Numbered from the stretch's first letter, positions 16,783 through 25,977 are shown. The stretch is 64,000 bases of DNA from Anaeroglomus sp964630775 (GCA_964630775.1 CAZVYY010000016.1:1-64000); one strand, 5' to 3'. The notes: a model not told the origin generated them from the letters alone. Program-made: numbers and translations.

Positions 16783-16800
16783 GTTGATGGAGCAAGCGGT

Positions 16801-17928
16801 TTATTGCGGATTTTCCGCCGGCTGAGCTGGAGCTTGTTCGGTTCCATTCTCGGCAGGCTGTTCCTCGGCGTTCAGGGCGTTTTCAAGCTCGTCGTTGGAG
16901 ATGGCCGGGGCAGGAAGCTGGGTAATTGCATTGAGTTTGAATTCCAGCAGGACGCCCTGCTGGCTGGCGGGAGTTTCAAAGACAAAATCCACCCAGACGG
17001 TTCGGTCTTTACGGGCTTCCTTATTGGTATAGGTCATCGTGTCTGAGAGGCTTTTCTTGACCAATTTTCCTTTTTCAAGAATCCCGATAGGCCAGATGGC
17101 TTTTCCGGCGCCGCGGAGATTGCCGGCCTTATCCGAGGCCTTGGTAATCATACGAACCTGGGACATGGTGAAAACAATGTTGCCGTCCGGGGGCTGTTTG
17201 GCACCGCCATCCGGGATATCCCGGAATGCCAGGATGGCTCTTACTACGGTGACATTGCCGACATCGGGGATATCCATTGTGCGTACCGGCTTTTTGGACG
17301 CTGCCGGTACGGATAAAGCCTTACGGGAACTGACCGTCCAGATGCCGTCTTTGGTGCCATGACGGTTGAGATGGTTGCGATTGACAAAATCGGCACAAAG
17401 TACGCCAAAACTCTTGCTGGAACTGAGCGCCCCCCTGCTGAACAGGCTGAAAATCGAACTGACCATCCCGTCCGGGTTGAGCAGTACGGTTTTGGGATTG
17501 TTCAGGGAAATCGGCGAGCCGGGGGGAAAGCGATTATAAGCCCATCCGCCTGAAACCGGGAGCATTCCGAAGGCCACCAGCAGGTGGCCGGACAGAATCA
17601 GGCCGGTTACCAGGCCCAGAACTACATTCACCGCAATTTTGGGGGTGTTGCCGAAATCAATATTGGCTCCTACCAGCAGATCGGCCAGTGCCCGAACCGC
17701 GGCGAATCCCAGCACAAACGCCAGGATAAAGCATCCGGCATGAGCCCAGGGGCCGCCGTATCCGCGGGATACAAACAGGTCGGCCAGCAATTCATAATAG
17801 TTGAATGCAATGATGGAGCCGAAGATGGCCGCCATGAAGGTTGAAAACGCGGTCATGACTGAGCACTTCAGATAAAAATGTGCTACGGTCAGGATGATTA
17901 TGAGCAGTATCAATATTATGGCTATCAC
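16801..17928 (-). CDS. CvpA-like membrane protein with long C-terminal domain
   Basis: A membrane protein of 375 residues. Four hydrophobic helices in the first 125 residues show the CvpA pattern (FMAAIFGSIIAFNYYELLADLF, GCFILAFVLGFAAVRALADLL, NVVLGLVTGLILSGHLLVAFG). CvpA-family proteins are usually about 160-180 residues; this one adds about 200 residues. The extra part is probably periplasmic and beta-rich (TVVRAILAFRDI, VWVDFVFETPASQQGVLLEFKL) and ends in an acidic, proline-rich tail. It is the last gene of the leftward pilT operon, 15 bp after the GspE-like gene. A link with envelope or secretion function is inferred from position only. Confidence 0.75.
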   Translation of the reverse strand: MIAIILILLIIILTVAHFYLKCSVMTAFSTFMAAIFGSIIAFNYYELLADLFVSRGYGGPWAHAGCFILAFVLGFAAVRALADLLVGANIDFGNTPKIAVNVVLGLVTGLILSGHLLVAFGMLPVSGGWAYNRFPPGSPISLNNPKTVLLNPDGMVSSIFSLFSRGALSSSKSFGVLCADFVNRNHLNRHGTKDGIWTVSSRKALSVPAASKKPVRTMDIPDVGNVTVVRAILAFRDIPDGGAKQPPDGNIVFTMSQVRMITKASDKAGNLRGAGKAIWPIGILEKGKLVKKSLSDTMTYTNKEARKDRTVWVDFVFETPASQQGVLLEFKLNAITQLPAPAISNDELENALNAEEQPAENGTEQAPAQPAENPQ

Positions 17929-17943
17929 AGTCTTACTCCTGAA

Positions 17944-19593
17944 TTATCCATTTTTAGATGAGAAGTTGCGAATGACTTCATTGATGGAAGTCACCCCGAT
18001 CGTTACCTTCTTGATGGATTGCTCCTGCATATAGAGCATCCCGGCCTTGCGGAACGCCGCGCCGATTTCCTGGATGGTATTTGCGGTCCGGATAATCTGC
18101 CGCAGTTCATCGGTGATTCGGATCGTTTCGAACAGTCCGGTGCGTCCGTAGAACCCTGTGCCCTGACATTTTTCGCAGATAATCGGTTTGCCGTGTTTGT
18201 CGTATTCGATTTCACCGGGCCGATAGAACATATCCACTTCATCCGATGGGATGTTGAATTTCTTGAACAGGGCCTGATTGGGTTTGTAGGCCTGCCTGCA
18301 GTCGGGGCAGAGGATCCGTACCAGCCGCTGATTGATGATGGCTTCGAGTGCGTCGGCTACGGCGTTTTTGTCGCCGACGAGTTTCATGAACTTATCCATG
18401 GTTTCGATGACACTGGTCGCCTGCAGGGTGGCGTAAATAATCTTGCCGTCTTTGGCGGCCCCTGCGCAGCACAGCTTGGCACTCATTTCTTCTTCGGTAT
18501 CGGCCACGCCAACGATATCCGGCCCGCGTCGCAGAACAGACTGCAATTTGCGGGAAAAGGTGGTCGTGCCGGTGTCGCTGAGGGTATATTCGTTCTGTGT
18601 GATATTCGACAGGTCGGCGGCTTTTTTGCGTTCGAGGGTGACGATATTGTTCAGGAAGGGGTCATGGTTGCCCAGCAGGGCGTACAGTGTGCTGGTGACG
18701 CCGCTTTTGGCCGGGCCGGACACCAGGATCAGGCCCTGTTTGATTTCCCGCAGAGAACGGATCGACTCAAACTGATTTTCATTCAATCCCAGTTCGGTCA
18801 GCTTGCGTGCGGTATAATCTTCCTGTTTGAGAATCCGCACCTGTTCACCGGCTGTGGAGCCGGCGGTCTGGACCTCCCATGCGGTTTTCTTTTTCCAGTC
18901 GTTGTCCTTGAGAATTGAAAACGAACCCTGCTGAGGCTTTCGTTTTTCATCCAGTTCCAGGTCGGCCATCTGCTTGAGATAGCGCACGAGGATGTCGATT
19001 TCCTCCTTGGACCGTTCACTCTGGCGGCTGGTTACACCGTCGATTTCGTAGATAATGGCATAATTGTCTTTTTGCGGAGTCAGGATGATCTGGGCGACGC
19101 GCCGCCAGATGGCATCGTCAAAGATTTCGCAGGCCAGTTGATAGGCTTCGCATTCCGGGCTTTTGGGGTCCGGCAGGGGAACTTCATTCTTATTGGCGGT
19201 CACAAAGGATAAGCCGCGGCTGGCTTTCTGCAGTTTTTTGGTGGGATTGACAAACAACCCGCGAATATGATCGGCTGTCAGTACTTTTTCGAACTCAGCG
19301 ACGCGGGCGTTTCGGTGTGTGACATAAGCGATGGCGACCGCGCCGACCAGGATGATATAAATCAAAAAGCCAATCCAGAAGACCGGAATCAGAAGCCATG
19401 CCCACAGCGACACCGCTCCGGTAATCGTCATTGTTCCCGTCCAGACCCGCTTATCGGTCCGTACCGCCTGGCTGTCCATGTAAATCCAGTTGACCAGGGG
19501 CATCCATGCCAGGAAAAGAATCATCATAATAAGCAACTTGTAAAGCGCGACATAGCCGCCGTATTCCACCGCCGACAAAACACTTGTTTGCAT
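17944..19593 (-). CDS. Membrane-anchored GspE/PilB-family protein with degenerate ATPase motifs
   Basis: A 549-residue homologue of secretion/pilus assembly ATPases. Instead of the soluble N-domain it begins with about three transmembrane helices (residues about 18-115). The C-terminal half aligns with GspE/PilB, from QGLILVSGPAKSGVTSTLYA to the zinc-binding LCPDC...ICEKC and GTGFYGRTGLFE. Key residues are changed. The Walker A GPTGSGKT is GPAKSGVT (lysine lost, near residues 291-299). The Asp box TLEDP is TLERK. The Walker B glutamate is Asp in GVADTEE (near 360). The His-box STLHTN is ATLQAT. It is probably a pseudo-ATPase that may regulate or dock the real motors. It follows pilT by 72 bp. 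Confidence 0.8.
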   Translation of the reverse strand: MQTSVLSAVEYGGYVALYKLLIMMILFLAWMPLVNWIYMDSQAVRTDKRVWTGTMTITGAVSLWAWLLIPVFWIGFLIYIILVGAVAIAYVTHRNARVAEFEKVLTADHIRGLFVNPTKKLQKASRGLSFVTANKNEVPLPDPKSPECEAYQLACEIFDDAIWRRVAQIILTPQKDNYAIIYEIDGVTSRQSERSKEEIDILVRYLKQMADLELDEKRKPQQGSFSILKDNDWKKKTAWEVQTAGSTAGEQVRILKQEDYTARKLTELGLNENQFESIRSLREIKQGLILVSGPAKSGVTSTLYALLGNHDPFLNNIVTLERKKAADLSNITQNEYTLSDTGTTTFSRKLQSVLRRGPDIVGVADTEEEMSAKLCCAGAAKDGKIIYATLQATSVIETMDKFMKLVGDKNAVADALEAIINQRLVRILCPDCRQAYKPNQALFKKFNIPSDEVDMFYRPGEIEYDKHGKPIICEKCQGTGFYGRTGLFETIRITDELRQIIRTANTIQEIGAAFRKAGMLYMQEQSIKKVTIGVTSINEVIRNFSSKNG

Positions 19594-19665
19594 ACCTGTT
19601 TCCTGTTTGGGGTTATATCGTTTTGTTTCGACAGCCAGTATCCTGTCGAAAGGATATCGACTTGA

Positions 19666-20802
19666 TTATAGAATTCCGCTGGAGGTTGTCCGAATGCCCT
19701 TCATCGCCATCTTCAGCTCTTCGACGTTGGGGGCGTAATCCATTGCGACCTTCAAATCAATATATTCTTCTTCTACCAGTTTGCACAGACTGGAAGTGTA
19801 ATCGATCATGCCTTCGCCGCTGCCGGCGCGAATGGCCGTGGGGATGTCCGATTCGCGTTCGTCACTGATTAGTTTGCGTACAATCGGGGTACGAATCAGG
19901 ACCTCCACCGCCGGAACGCGTGTTACATCCGGACGAATGCCGGGTAAAAGCTGCTGGCTGATAATGGCACGAATGGTCAATGCAAAGGTCGAGCGGGCCA
20001 GTTCGCGTTCTTCCTGCGGGAACAGGTCCAGAATACGCTGGATGGTCTGGGCGGCGTTGTTGGCGTGCAGCGTGCCGAACACGAGGTGACCGGTTTCCGC
20101 GGCACGCATGGCGGCGGTCAGTGTTTCCCGGTCACGCATTTCACCGACCAGTACGATATCGGGGTCCTGTCGCATCAGGCTGCGAAGCGCATCTTCGTAG
20201 TTGGGTGCGTCAATCCCGATTTCGCGCTGGGAGACGATGGATTTCTGGTCCACGTGTAAAAATTCAAGCGGGTCTTCGATGGTTACGATATGAGCGGCAC
20301 GGGTGCGATTGATATAATCGATCATGGATGCAATGGTGGTGCTTTTGCCGGAACCGGTGGGGCCGACCACCAGGACCAGTCCATCGTGGGTTCCTTCGGA
20401 GATTTTCTCAATGACCGGCGGCAGGTGCAGTTTTTCAAAAGGAGGAATTTTACTGCTGATGCGTCGGGCCGACATGCTGACAAAATTGCGCTGACGGAAT
20501 GCGTTGATGCGAAACCGGTCGGTGGGGCCGACCTGGTAAGCGAAATCCAGCGCCCCGTTTTCCATAAAAAACTGCTTTTGCTTGGGGCTCATAATTTCAA
20601 AAACCAGCTCTTCAATACGCTGTTCGGTCATGACTTCGGCGGTGGTTTTCTTGAGTTTGCTGCTGATTCGCATAATCGGGGGCATCCCGACTTTGAGATG
20701 CAGATCGCTGGCCTCGGCTTTTACCGCAGCCTTAAAATATTTGTCGATCTCCGGTGCCTTGTCCGTGTGGACATGGCTGTCTATGGGTTGACCTGTAGTC
20801 AT
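19666..20802 (-). CDS. pilT: PilT-family retraction ATPase
   Basis: A hexameric secretion ATPase of the PilT type, 378 residues, that would drive pilus retraction at the inner membrane. The start at 20802 has AGGAG six bases upstream; an upstream in-frame start at 20928 would lie inside the promoter. The N-terminal PAS-like domain contains ASDLHLKVGMPPIMR. The Walker A is intact (GPTGSGKSTT, near 147-156), as are TIEDPLEF and the Walker B/Asp-box region LVGEMRDRETLTAAM. The His box is FGTLHANNAA. The C-terminal AIRAGSGEGMIDY corresponds to the PilT AIRE-type motif. It is first in an operon with the degenerate GspE homologue and a CvpA-like gene. Confidence 0.92.
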   Translation of the reverse strand: MTTGQPIDSHVHTDKAPEIDKYFKAAVKAEASDLHLKVGMPPIMRISSKLKKTTAEVMTEQRIEELVFEIMSPKQKQFFMENGALDFAYQVGPTDRFRINAFRQRNFVSMSARRISSKIPPFEKLHLPPVIEKISEGTHDGLVLVVGPTGSGKSTTIASMIDYINRTRAAHIVTIEDPLEFLHVDQKSIVSQREIGIDAPNYEDALRSLMRQDPDIVLVGEMRDRETLTAAMRAAETGHLVFGTLHANNAAQTIQRILDLFPQEERELARSTFALTIRAIISQQLLPGIRPDVTRVPAVEVLIRTPIVRKLISDERESDIPTAIRAGSGEGMIDYTSSLCKLVEEEYIDLKVAMDYAPNVEELKMAMKGIRTTSSGIL

Positions 20803-20899
20803 ACAAGACTCCTGAGCATACCTGCAATAAATCCCAAAATAATAAACGACCCCGAATGCCCAAATATGGCTATTAAGGGTCTGATTCAATGAATAACTA

Positions 20900-20928
20900 A
20901 TTATACAATAAGGACTTGTTTTCGTCAA
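20900..20928 (-). promoter_or_regulatory. Near-consensus promoter of the pilT operon
   Basis: Read leftward, TTGACG (20928-20923) and TATAAT (20905-20900) are spaced exactly 17 bp apart. Transcription would start near 20893, giving a leader of about 90 nt before pilT. Confidence 0.75.
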
Positions 20929-20974
20929 CCGCTATCATTCAGTCCCCGGTAATTTTTAGGGTGCATCCGGGGAT

Positions 20975-22432
20975 TTACCGGGTCAGCAGGATGGTCAGCA
21001 GCATATAGATAGCAACGCTGATGGAGTCGTTGGCGGTGGTAACCAGAGGACCGGAACTGATGGCCGGGTCAAGGCCGATTCTGCGGAAAATAAACGGCAG
21101 CAGCAGGCCTAATGTGGTGGAGACCATAATGGCCGAAAACATGGCAGAACCCAGGGCAATGGCGATTTGTGTTTGCTGCCTGGCATAAAATGCAGGGGTG
21201 CCGGCTGGAATGGATTGTGACGAATTGACCGCATCCTGAATCTCCTGGTCCAGATGCGGGGAAAGGATGTGAGGCAAATAAGCACAAAGTAAGCCCCCAA
21301 TAATCCCGCAGCAGACTGCAACCAGAAAGGCGACGCGAACTTCGCGGAGGAAAACCTGACCAATTCGCAGGGCTGCCAGGTCGCCGGTGGCAAGGCCGCA
21401 CACCACAATTGCGGAGGTCTGAAGTCCGGCATTGCCGCTAATAGCCCCAATCATCGGTGCAAAAAGAAAGGCCATGACAAAAATATAAAGCTGATTCCAC
21501 TCTATAAATAAATTCTTGAAATAAAGACCCAGAAATGCTGTAATTGCCGTCCCCAACAGACACGGCAGCAGCCATGTCATTCTGACCCGTGCAGCGTGGA
21601 ATGCTGAGAAGGATTCCAATTCTTCTGCATCGGTACCGGCCATGGCGTAGATGTCTTCGGCTGCTTCTTCTTCGGCGACTTCGATGATGCGGTCGGCGGT
21701 GATGCCGCCGACGAGCCGCTTTTGTTCATCAACGACTGGAGCGACCAGTAAGTTGTTCTTTTTAAACAGGTTACGTATTTCTTCCTGGTCGGTGTCAACC
21801 GTGACATAAATCGCTTCCGGGTCCACAATTTTGCCCATTTGGGTTTGCGGAGTAGCTAATAAAAGATGGCGTATGCCGACAGTTCCGAGGAATCGCCTTT
21901 GTTTATTGACGACAAAAACGCAATAAAACTCTTCCTGGCCCTCTGCTTTTCGAATCAAATCAATGGTTTGCTGAACGGTGAGGTTTTCTTCGACGGCCAG
22001 GATCATGGGGTGCATGATGCCGCCGGCAGAGTCCTCCTCATATTGCATAAGCCCCTGAATCTGTCGGGCATCATCATCATCGAGATTTGCCAGAACCTCC
22101 TGGCTTTCCTCTTCATCCATTTCGGCCAGTACGTCGGCGGCTTCATCGGGGGGAAGTTCCGAAACAAGATCGGCAATTTCTTCATTCTCAAGGACTTCCT
22201 CGAACAGTTCGGCGCGGGTTGCCTCATCGACTTTTTCAAGGACTTCGGCGGCCAGCTCTTTGTCCTCCATGGCGTCAAAAACCTTGCGTTTCTGGTCGTT
22301 ATCCAGCATCTCGACGGCTTCAGCGATATCGCTGGCCCGTTGAAGGTCCAGGAATGCACCGAGTGCTTTGAGGTTATTTTCCTCAAGCAAGGCGATGATT
22401 TCATGATAAATTTCGATTTTTTCTTCGGACAT
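20975..22432 (-). CDS. mgtE: Magnesium transporter MgtE
   Basis: An inner-membrane Mg2+ channel/transporter of 485 residues. The N-terminal helical superhelix is highly acidic (residues about 10-135, with AEMDEEESQEVLANLDDDDA) and is where MgtE proteins sense Mg2+. Two CBS domains follow (about 140-265, MHPMILAVEENLTVQQTIDLI and IYVTVDTDQEEIRNLF). Five transmembrane helices form the pore, with the signature GNAGLQTSAIVVCGLATGD near 355. All family parts are present at normal length. No M-box-like leader is visible in the 131 bp upstream. The gene runs in the same direction as the pilT operon but ends 47 bp before that operon's promoter. Confidence 0.95.
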   Translation of the reverse strand: MSEEKIEIYHEIIALLEENNLKALGAFLDLQRASDIAEAVEMLDNDQKRKVFDAMEDKELAAEVLEKVDEATRAELFEEVLENEEIADLVSELPPDEAADVLAEMDEEESQEVLANLDDDDARQIQGLMQYEEDSAGGIMHPMILAVEENLTVQQTIDLIRKAEGQEEFYCVFVVNKQRRFLGTVGIRHLLLATPQTQMGKIVDPEAIYVTVDTDQEEIRNLFKKNNLLVAPVVDEQKRLVGGITADRIIEVAEEEAAEDIYAMAGTDAEELESFSAFHAARVRMTWLLPCLLGTAITAFLGLYFKNLFIEWNQLYIFVMAFLFAPMIGAISGNAGLQTSAIVVCGLATGDLAALRIGQVFLREVRVAFLVAVCCGIIGGLLCAYLPHILSPHLDQEIQDAVNSSQSIPAGTPAFYARQQTQIAIALGSAMFSAIMVSTTLGLLLPFIFRRIGLDPAISSGPLVTTANDSISVAIYMLLTILLTR

Positions 22433-22563
22433 CTGATTCAGGCTATCTGGTCATGCTGGATTTTTAAGAAGGCCGATGTTTTTGGCTTTACCTTCCTGAC
22501 AACCGACAGTACAATACTACTTCTGCCAAAGAAGTCCGGCAACAGAAAAAGAGGATATTTTCT

Positions 22564-23211
22564 ATGAAACGTGCAGGTATTATCCTAATTATCGTATCAT
22601 TGTTTGGTGTGTTTAGCTATTCGGTTATGTCGGCACCCAAGCCGGTCACGGTTCAGCGTGCTGGTCAATGGACATTGGATGTCCAGTATAGCCAGCCCCT
22701 GCAGATTTCGGTTCGTCTTCCGGGTTTTGAGCAGCCGCAACGGTTCTGGTATGTCGTGCTGAGCCTGACAAATAATACGAGCAATGCGGAAATTTCACTT
22801 ATGCCGAGCTGCCAGCTTGTGACCGATACCTTCAAGACCATCCCAGCCGGGCAGGGTGTACGCAAGGAAGTCTTTGATGCCATTAAATTGAAACATCAGG
22901 GTCAGTATCCATTCCTTGAGTCGATGGATTTTACGGATATGAAATTACGCAAAGGGGCCGATAATTCACGTGATATTGCGATTATCTGGCCTGAATTTGA
23001 CCCGAATGCCAAGAAAGTCAGCCTGTTTATTGCGGGGCTTTCCAACGAGACTGCGGCTATCGACCATCCGGTAAAAAAAGATGAAAATGGAAATCCAGAG
23101 AAGATATATCTTCAAAAGACACTGCAATTGAATTATGTCAACACGACTGATCCGGAGCTGCGTGCTCGGGCGGGTCTGACGTTTCAGGAGCAGAACTGGG
23201 TGATGCGATAA
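22564..23211 (+). CDS. Conserved-looking secreted protein of unknown function
   Basis: A secreted protein of 215 residues. A signal peptide (MKRAGIILIIVSLFGVFSYSVMSA) is followed by a beta-rich domain: WTLDVQYSQPLQISVRLP, RFWYVVLSLTNNTSNAEISLMP, and VSLFIAGLSNETAAIDHPV. The pattern of a strand followed by VVLSLTNNT resembles immunoglobulin-like or late-embryogenesis-type beta-sandwiches, but no family is recognised. The purpose of the conserved-looking end (TLQLNYVNTTDPELRARAGLT) is unknown. The gene is divergent from mgtE and stands alone, closed by an intrinsic terminator at 23245. Confidence 0.7.
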   Translation: MKRAGIILIIVSLFGVFSYSVMSAPKPVTVQRAGQWTLDVQYSQPLQISVRLPGFEQPQRFWYVVLSLTNNTSNAEISLMPSCQLVTDTFKTIPAGQGVRKEVFDAIKLKHQGQYPFLESMDFTDMKLRKGADNSRDIAIIWPEFDPNAKKVSLFIAGLSNETAAIDHPVKKDENGNPEKIYLQKTLQLNYVNTTDPELRARAGLTFQEQNWVMR

Positions 23212-23244
23212 CCGTGTCGGGGATATGTGAGCGACGTTCGTTAG

Positions 23245-23277
23245 AACCAGCCTTGATTTGTTCAGGCTGGTTTTTTT
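23245..23277 (+). terminator. Intrinsic terminator
   Basis: AACCAGCCT (23245-23253) pairs with AGGCTGGTT (23264-23272), followed by seven T residues in a row. It ends the secreted unknown gene and insulates the glycan cluster downstream. Confidence 0.9.
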
Positions 23278-23380
23278 GTTTTTTACTTTACGAATCTATT
23301 TCAATGCTATAATTTATATCCGGAATTGTTTATATACATATAAGAGCCGCAAACTATATAGAGCGTATGAGGCAGAGTTT

Positions 23381-24037
23381 ATGTCCGTTGCGGGACAATC
23401 TTATTTTACCGAGAATTATCCAGACTATGATCGACAAAACAGTCCGGCCAAGCTGTCGTTTTATCAGGCAATGGTGGGTCGCTGGATTTCGCGTGGTGCG
23501 AGGCTATTTGAATTGGGAACCGGGCTTGGGAATTTTCTGGCTAAAGTCAGCGGGGATTATGTCTGTCTGGGGTGCGATCCCAATGCGTATGCCGTGGAGC
23601 AGACGCGGCTGAAACTGGCCGGTGCGGATATCCGTCAGGGGTCTTATGAACAGATTCCTGTGGAGCCTGTCTGTCAGGCGGTGATTGCATGGGATGTCAT
23701 CGAGCATATTGAACAGATGGAAGAAGCGTTATCCGTGATTCATTCGCGGCTGGCTGAGGGCGGCTGTTTTTTTCTGGTTGTGCCGGTTTATGATGGACCG
23801 CTGGGGCCTGTGGTGCGAATGCTGGATAAGGATGCAACGCATTTATGGAAATTGCCGCGGCATCAGTGGCGGCAGTATCTTGAACAACATCATTTTGAGA
23901 TTGTTGAAAGCGGCGGGATTCTTCGCAAGCTGATATTGGGGCGATGGTACCTGCATCTGACCCGTCCGCAATGGCTGCTGAAGTCTATCGGCTGTGCGAT
24001 GTATTATGTGGCGCGTAAAAAGAAGGCTGAGTCTTAA
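23381..24037 (+). CDS. Class I SAM-dependent methyltransferase
   Basis: A methyltransferase of 218 residues. The ATG at 23381 is used because the longer in-frame start at 23258 lies inside the preceding terminator. The SAM-binding motif I is LFELGTGLGNFLAKV (about residues 42-56), followed by CLGCDPNAYAVEQ (motif II acid), then IAWDVIEHIEQMEEAL and LAEGGCFFLVVPV. This is the arrangement of Methyltransf_11/23-type enzymes. The acceptor is unknown. The next gene is a GT2 glycosyltransferase 48 bp on, so methylation of a glycan or its lipid carrier is a reasonable guess. A perfect TATAAT lies at 23308. Confidence 0.82.
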   Translation: MSVAGQSYFTENYPDYDRQNSPAKLSFYQAMVGRWISRGARLFELGTGLGNFLAKVSGDYVCLGCDPNAYAVEQTRLKLAGADIRQGSYEQIPVEPVCQAVIAWDVIEHIEQMEEALSVIHSRLAEGGCFFLVVPVYDGPLGPVVRMLDKDATHLWKLPRHQWRQYLEQHHFEIVESGGILRKLILGRWYLHLTRPQWLLKSIGCAMYYVARKKKAES

Positions 24038-24085
24038 ACAACTGAATTTTAGTGGCAAGAGTCTCTATCAGGAGCAATCAAGGTT

Positions 24086-24832
24086 ATGAAAGTATGGGTT
24101 GTTTTACCGGCATTTAACGAGGCCGAAAATCTGCCGAAGCTGCTGGATGGTTTTGGTAGAATTCGAGAGGATGTTTATAATCTGGATTTGCGGATTATTG
24201 TTGTAAACGATGGTTCGACGGATCAGACGGCGGATGCCGCTCGACAGGCGGCGGGGACGCTGTCGGTCGAGGTTGTTGATAATCCTCGGAATCTGGGGCT
24301 TGCGGATACGTTTATGCGAGGCATGATGATTGCTTCGGAGAAAGCGGATTCGCGGGATGTGATTCTATGTATGGATGCGGACAACAGTCACAGCCCCGGT
24401 CTGGCCGTCCGGATGATTCGCGATATTCAGGAAGGGCGGGATGTGGTGATTGCCTCGCGGTATCAGCCGGGGGCGGTGGTGCGGGGGGTTCCGCTGCTTC
24501 GTCAGTTTTTGTCTTATGCGATGTCAATTTTATTTCGTGTGGTCTATCCGATTCCCGGCGTGAAGGATTATTCCTGCGGTTATCGTGCCTATCGGGCGGG
24601 ATTTCTGCAGGAGGCCTTGAAGCGTCAGGGGAATAAATTGTTTGTCGGAGAAGGCTTTTCGTGTATGGCGGGGCTGCTGCTGAGCCTGGGACGCGAAGGG
24701 GCGGTTTGCGGCGAGGTGCCGATTATCCTGCGATATGACCAGAAGGCGGGCGGTTCCAAGATGAAGATTCTTCGCACGATCCAGCGGACTCTGTCGATGC
24801 TGTTTCGTGAACGGTTTTTGCATCATCGCTGA
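24086..24832 (+). CDS. GT2 family glycosyltransferase, polyprenyl-phosphate type
   Basis: A GT-A glycosyltransferase of 248 residues. The N-terminus WVVLPAFNEAENLPKLL, then VVNDGSTDQTAD, the DxD metal site in CMDADNSHSP (about residues 93-102), and DYSCGYRAYR match dolichyl-phosphate-mannose-synthase-like GT2 enzymes. These load a hexose onto a lipid phosphate on the cytoplasmic side. No C-terminal membrane helices are present. It lies between a methyltransferase gene and the wecB-like epimerase gene (20 bp gap), so the sugar is probably used by the GT39-type enzyme two genes later. Confidence 0.88.
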   Translation: MKVWVVLPAFNEAENLPKLLDGFGRIREDVYNLDLRIIVVNDGSTDQTADAARQAAGTLSVEVVDNPRNLGLADTFMRGMMIASEKADSRDVILCMDADNSHSPGLAVRMIRDIQEGRDVVIASRYQPGAVVRGVPLLRQFLSYAMSILFRVVYPIPGVKDYSCGYRAYRAGFLQEALKRQGNKLFVGEGFSCMAGLLLSLGREGAVCGEVPIILRYDQKAGGSKMKILRTIQRTLSMLFRERFLHHR

Positions 24833-24852
24833 CGGGAGTGAAACGCATTGCC

Positions 24853-25977
24853 ATGAGCCGCAGAAAACGCATTGTATTCAGTATCGGGACTCGCCCGGAA
24901 GCAATTAAGATGGCGCCGGTTTATCTGGCGGTCAAGGCCAGTTCAGATATGGAGGCGATACTCCTGAGTACGGCCCAGCATCGCCAGCTTCTGGACCAGG
25001 TGCTGTCTGTCTTCGGTATTGAGCCGGATGTGGATTTGAATTTGATGAGTCCCAACCAGGGGCTGTCGGAAATTTCGGCGAAGATTCTGACGGAGACGCA
25101 AAAGGTTTTGTCGTCCCTGAAACCCGATGCCATTCTGGTTCATGGGGATACGGCAACATGCCTGTTTTCGGCCCTGGCGGCGTTTTATGAGCGGATTCCC
25201 ATTGGGCATGTGGAGGCGGGGCTGCGGACCTACGATTTTGATGCACCCTGGCCGGAAGAAATGAACCGTCGTCTGGCTGACCCTATTTGTCGCTGGTGTT
25301 TTGCGCCGACCGAACGGGCGCGCCAGAATCTGCTCCGAGAAGGCATATCTGAGCAGCATATTTATATTACCGGCAACACGGCGGTGGATGGTTTGTTTCT
25401 GGGGCTGGAAAAACTGGGCAGTCGGCCTGCAGCGATTCCCGGATTGGAACCGGGGAGTCTGGATGGAAAACGTCTGATTCTGGTGACCGGCCATCGACGC
25501 GAGAGTTTTGGTGTTCAGATGGAGCAGATTTGCCGGGCGTTTCGTCGGATTGTTGACGATAATCCGGACTGTGTGCTGGTGTATCCGGTTCATCTGAATC
25601 CGCATGTTCAGCGGCCAGTGCGGCAATTACTGGGTGACCATCCTCGCATATTTTTGATAGAACCGGTGGAGTATCTGCCGTTTATCGACCTGATGCGGCG
25701 AAGTACACTGATTATTACCGACTCCGGCGGGATTCAGGAGGAGGCGCCTTCACTGCAAAAGCCGGTTTTGATAACCCGGCGGACCACCGAGCGGCCGGAA
25801 GCGGTTGAAAACGGACTGGCGCGAATTGTTGGAACGGAGACAGATAATATTGTCTGTCAGGCCAATCGGTTGTTGGCAGATTCGCTTGAATATCAAAGAA
25901 TGATTGGGATTCATAATCCTTTTGGTGACGGCCGGGCATCAGAACGCATTCTTGGTATTTTACGGGATACTCTGTGA
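24853..25977 (+). CDS. wecB: UDP-N-acetylglucosamine 2-epimerase (non-hydrolysing)
   Basis: A cytoplasmic epimerase of 374 residues interconverting UDP-GlcNAc and UDP-ManNAc. The ATG at 24853 gives the family N-terminus SRRKRIVFSIGTRPEAIKMA; a GTG at 24838 is an alternative. Conserved segments include VHGDTATCLF, GHVEAGLRTYD, the PWPEEMNRRL loop, ITGNTAVDG, VTGHRRESFG and DSGGIQEEAP, which make the UDP- and substrate-binding cleft. All expected active-site segments are present, as is normal length. ManNAc is a common building block of surface polysaccharides, which agrees with the neighbouring glycosyltransferases. Confidence 0.93.
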   Translation: MSRRKRIVFSIGTRPEAIKMAPVYLAVKASSDMEAILLSTAQHRQLLDQVLSVFGIEPDVDLNLMSPNQGLSEISAKILTETQKVLSSLKPDAILVHGDTATCLFSALAAFYERIPIGHVEAGLRTYDFDAPWPEEMNRRLADPICRWCFAPTERARQNLLREGISEQHIYITGNTAVDGLFLGLEKLGSRPAAIPGLEPGSLDGKRLILVTGHRRESFGVQMEQICRAFRRIVDDNPDCVLVYPVHLNPHVQRPVRQLLGDHPRIFLIEPVEYLPFIDLMRRSTLIITDSGGIQEEAPSLQKPVLITRRTTERPEAVENGLARIVGTETDNIVCQANRLLADSLEYQRMIGIHNPFGDGRASERILGILRDTL

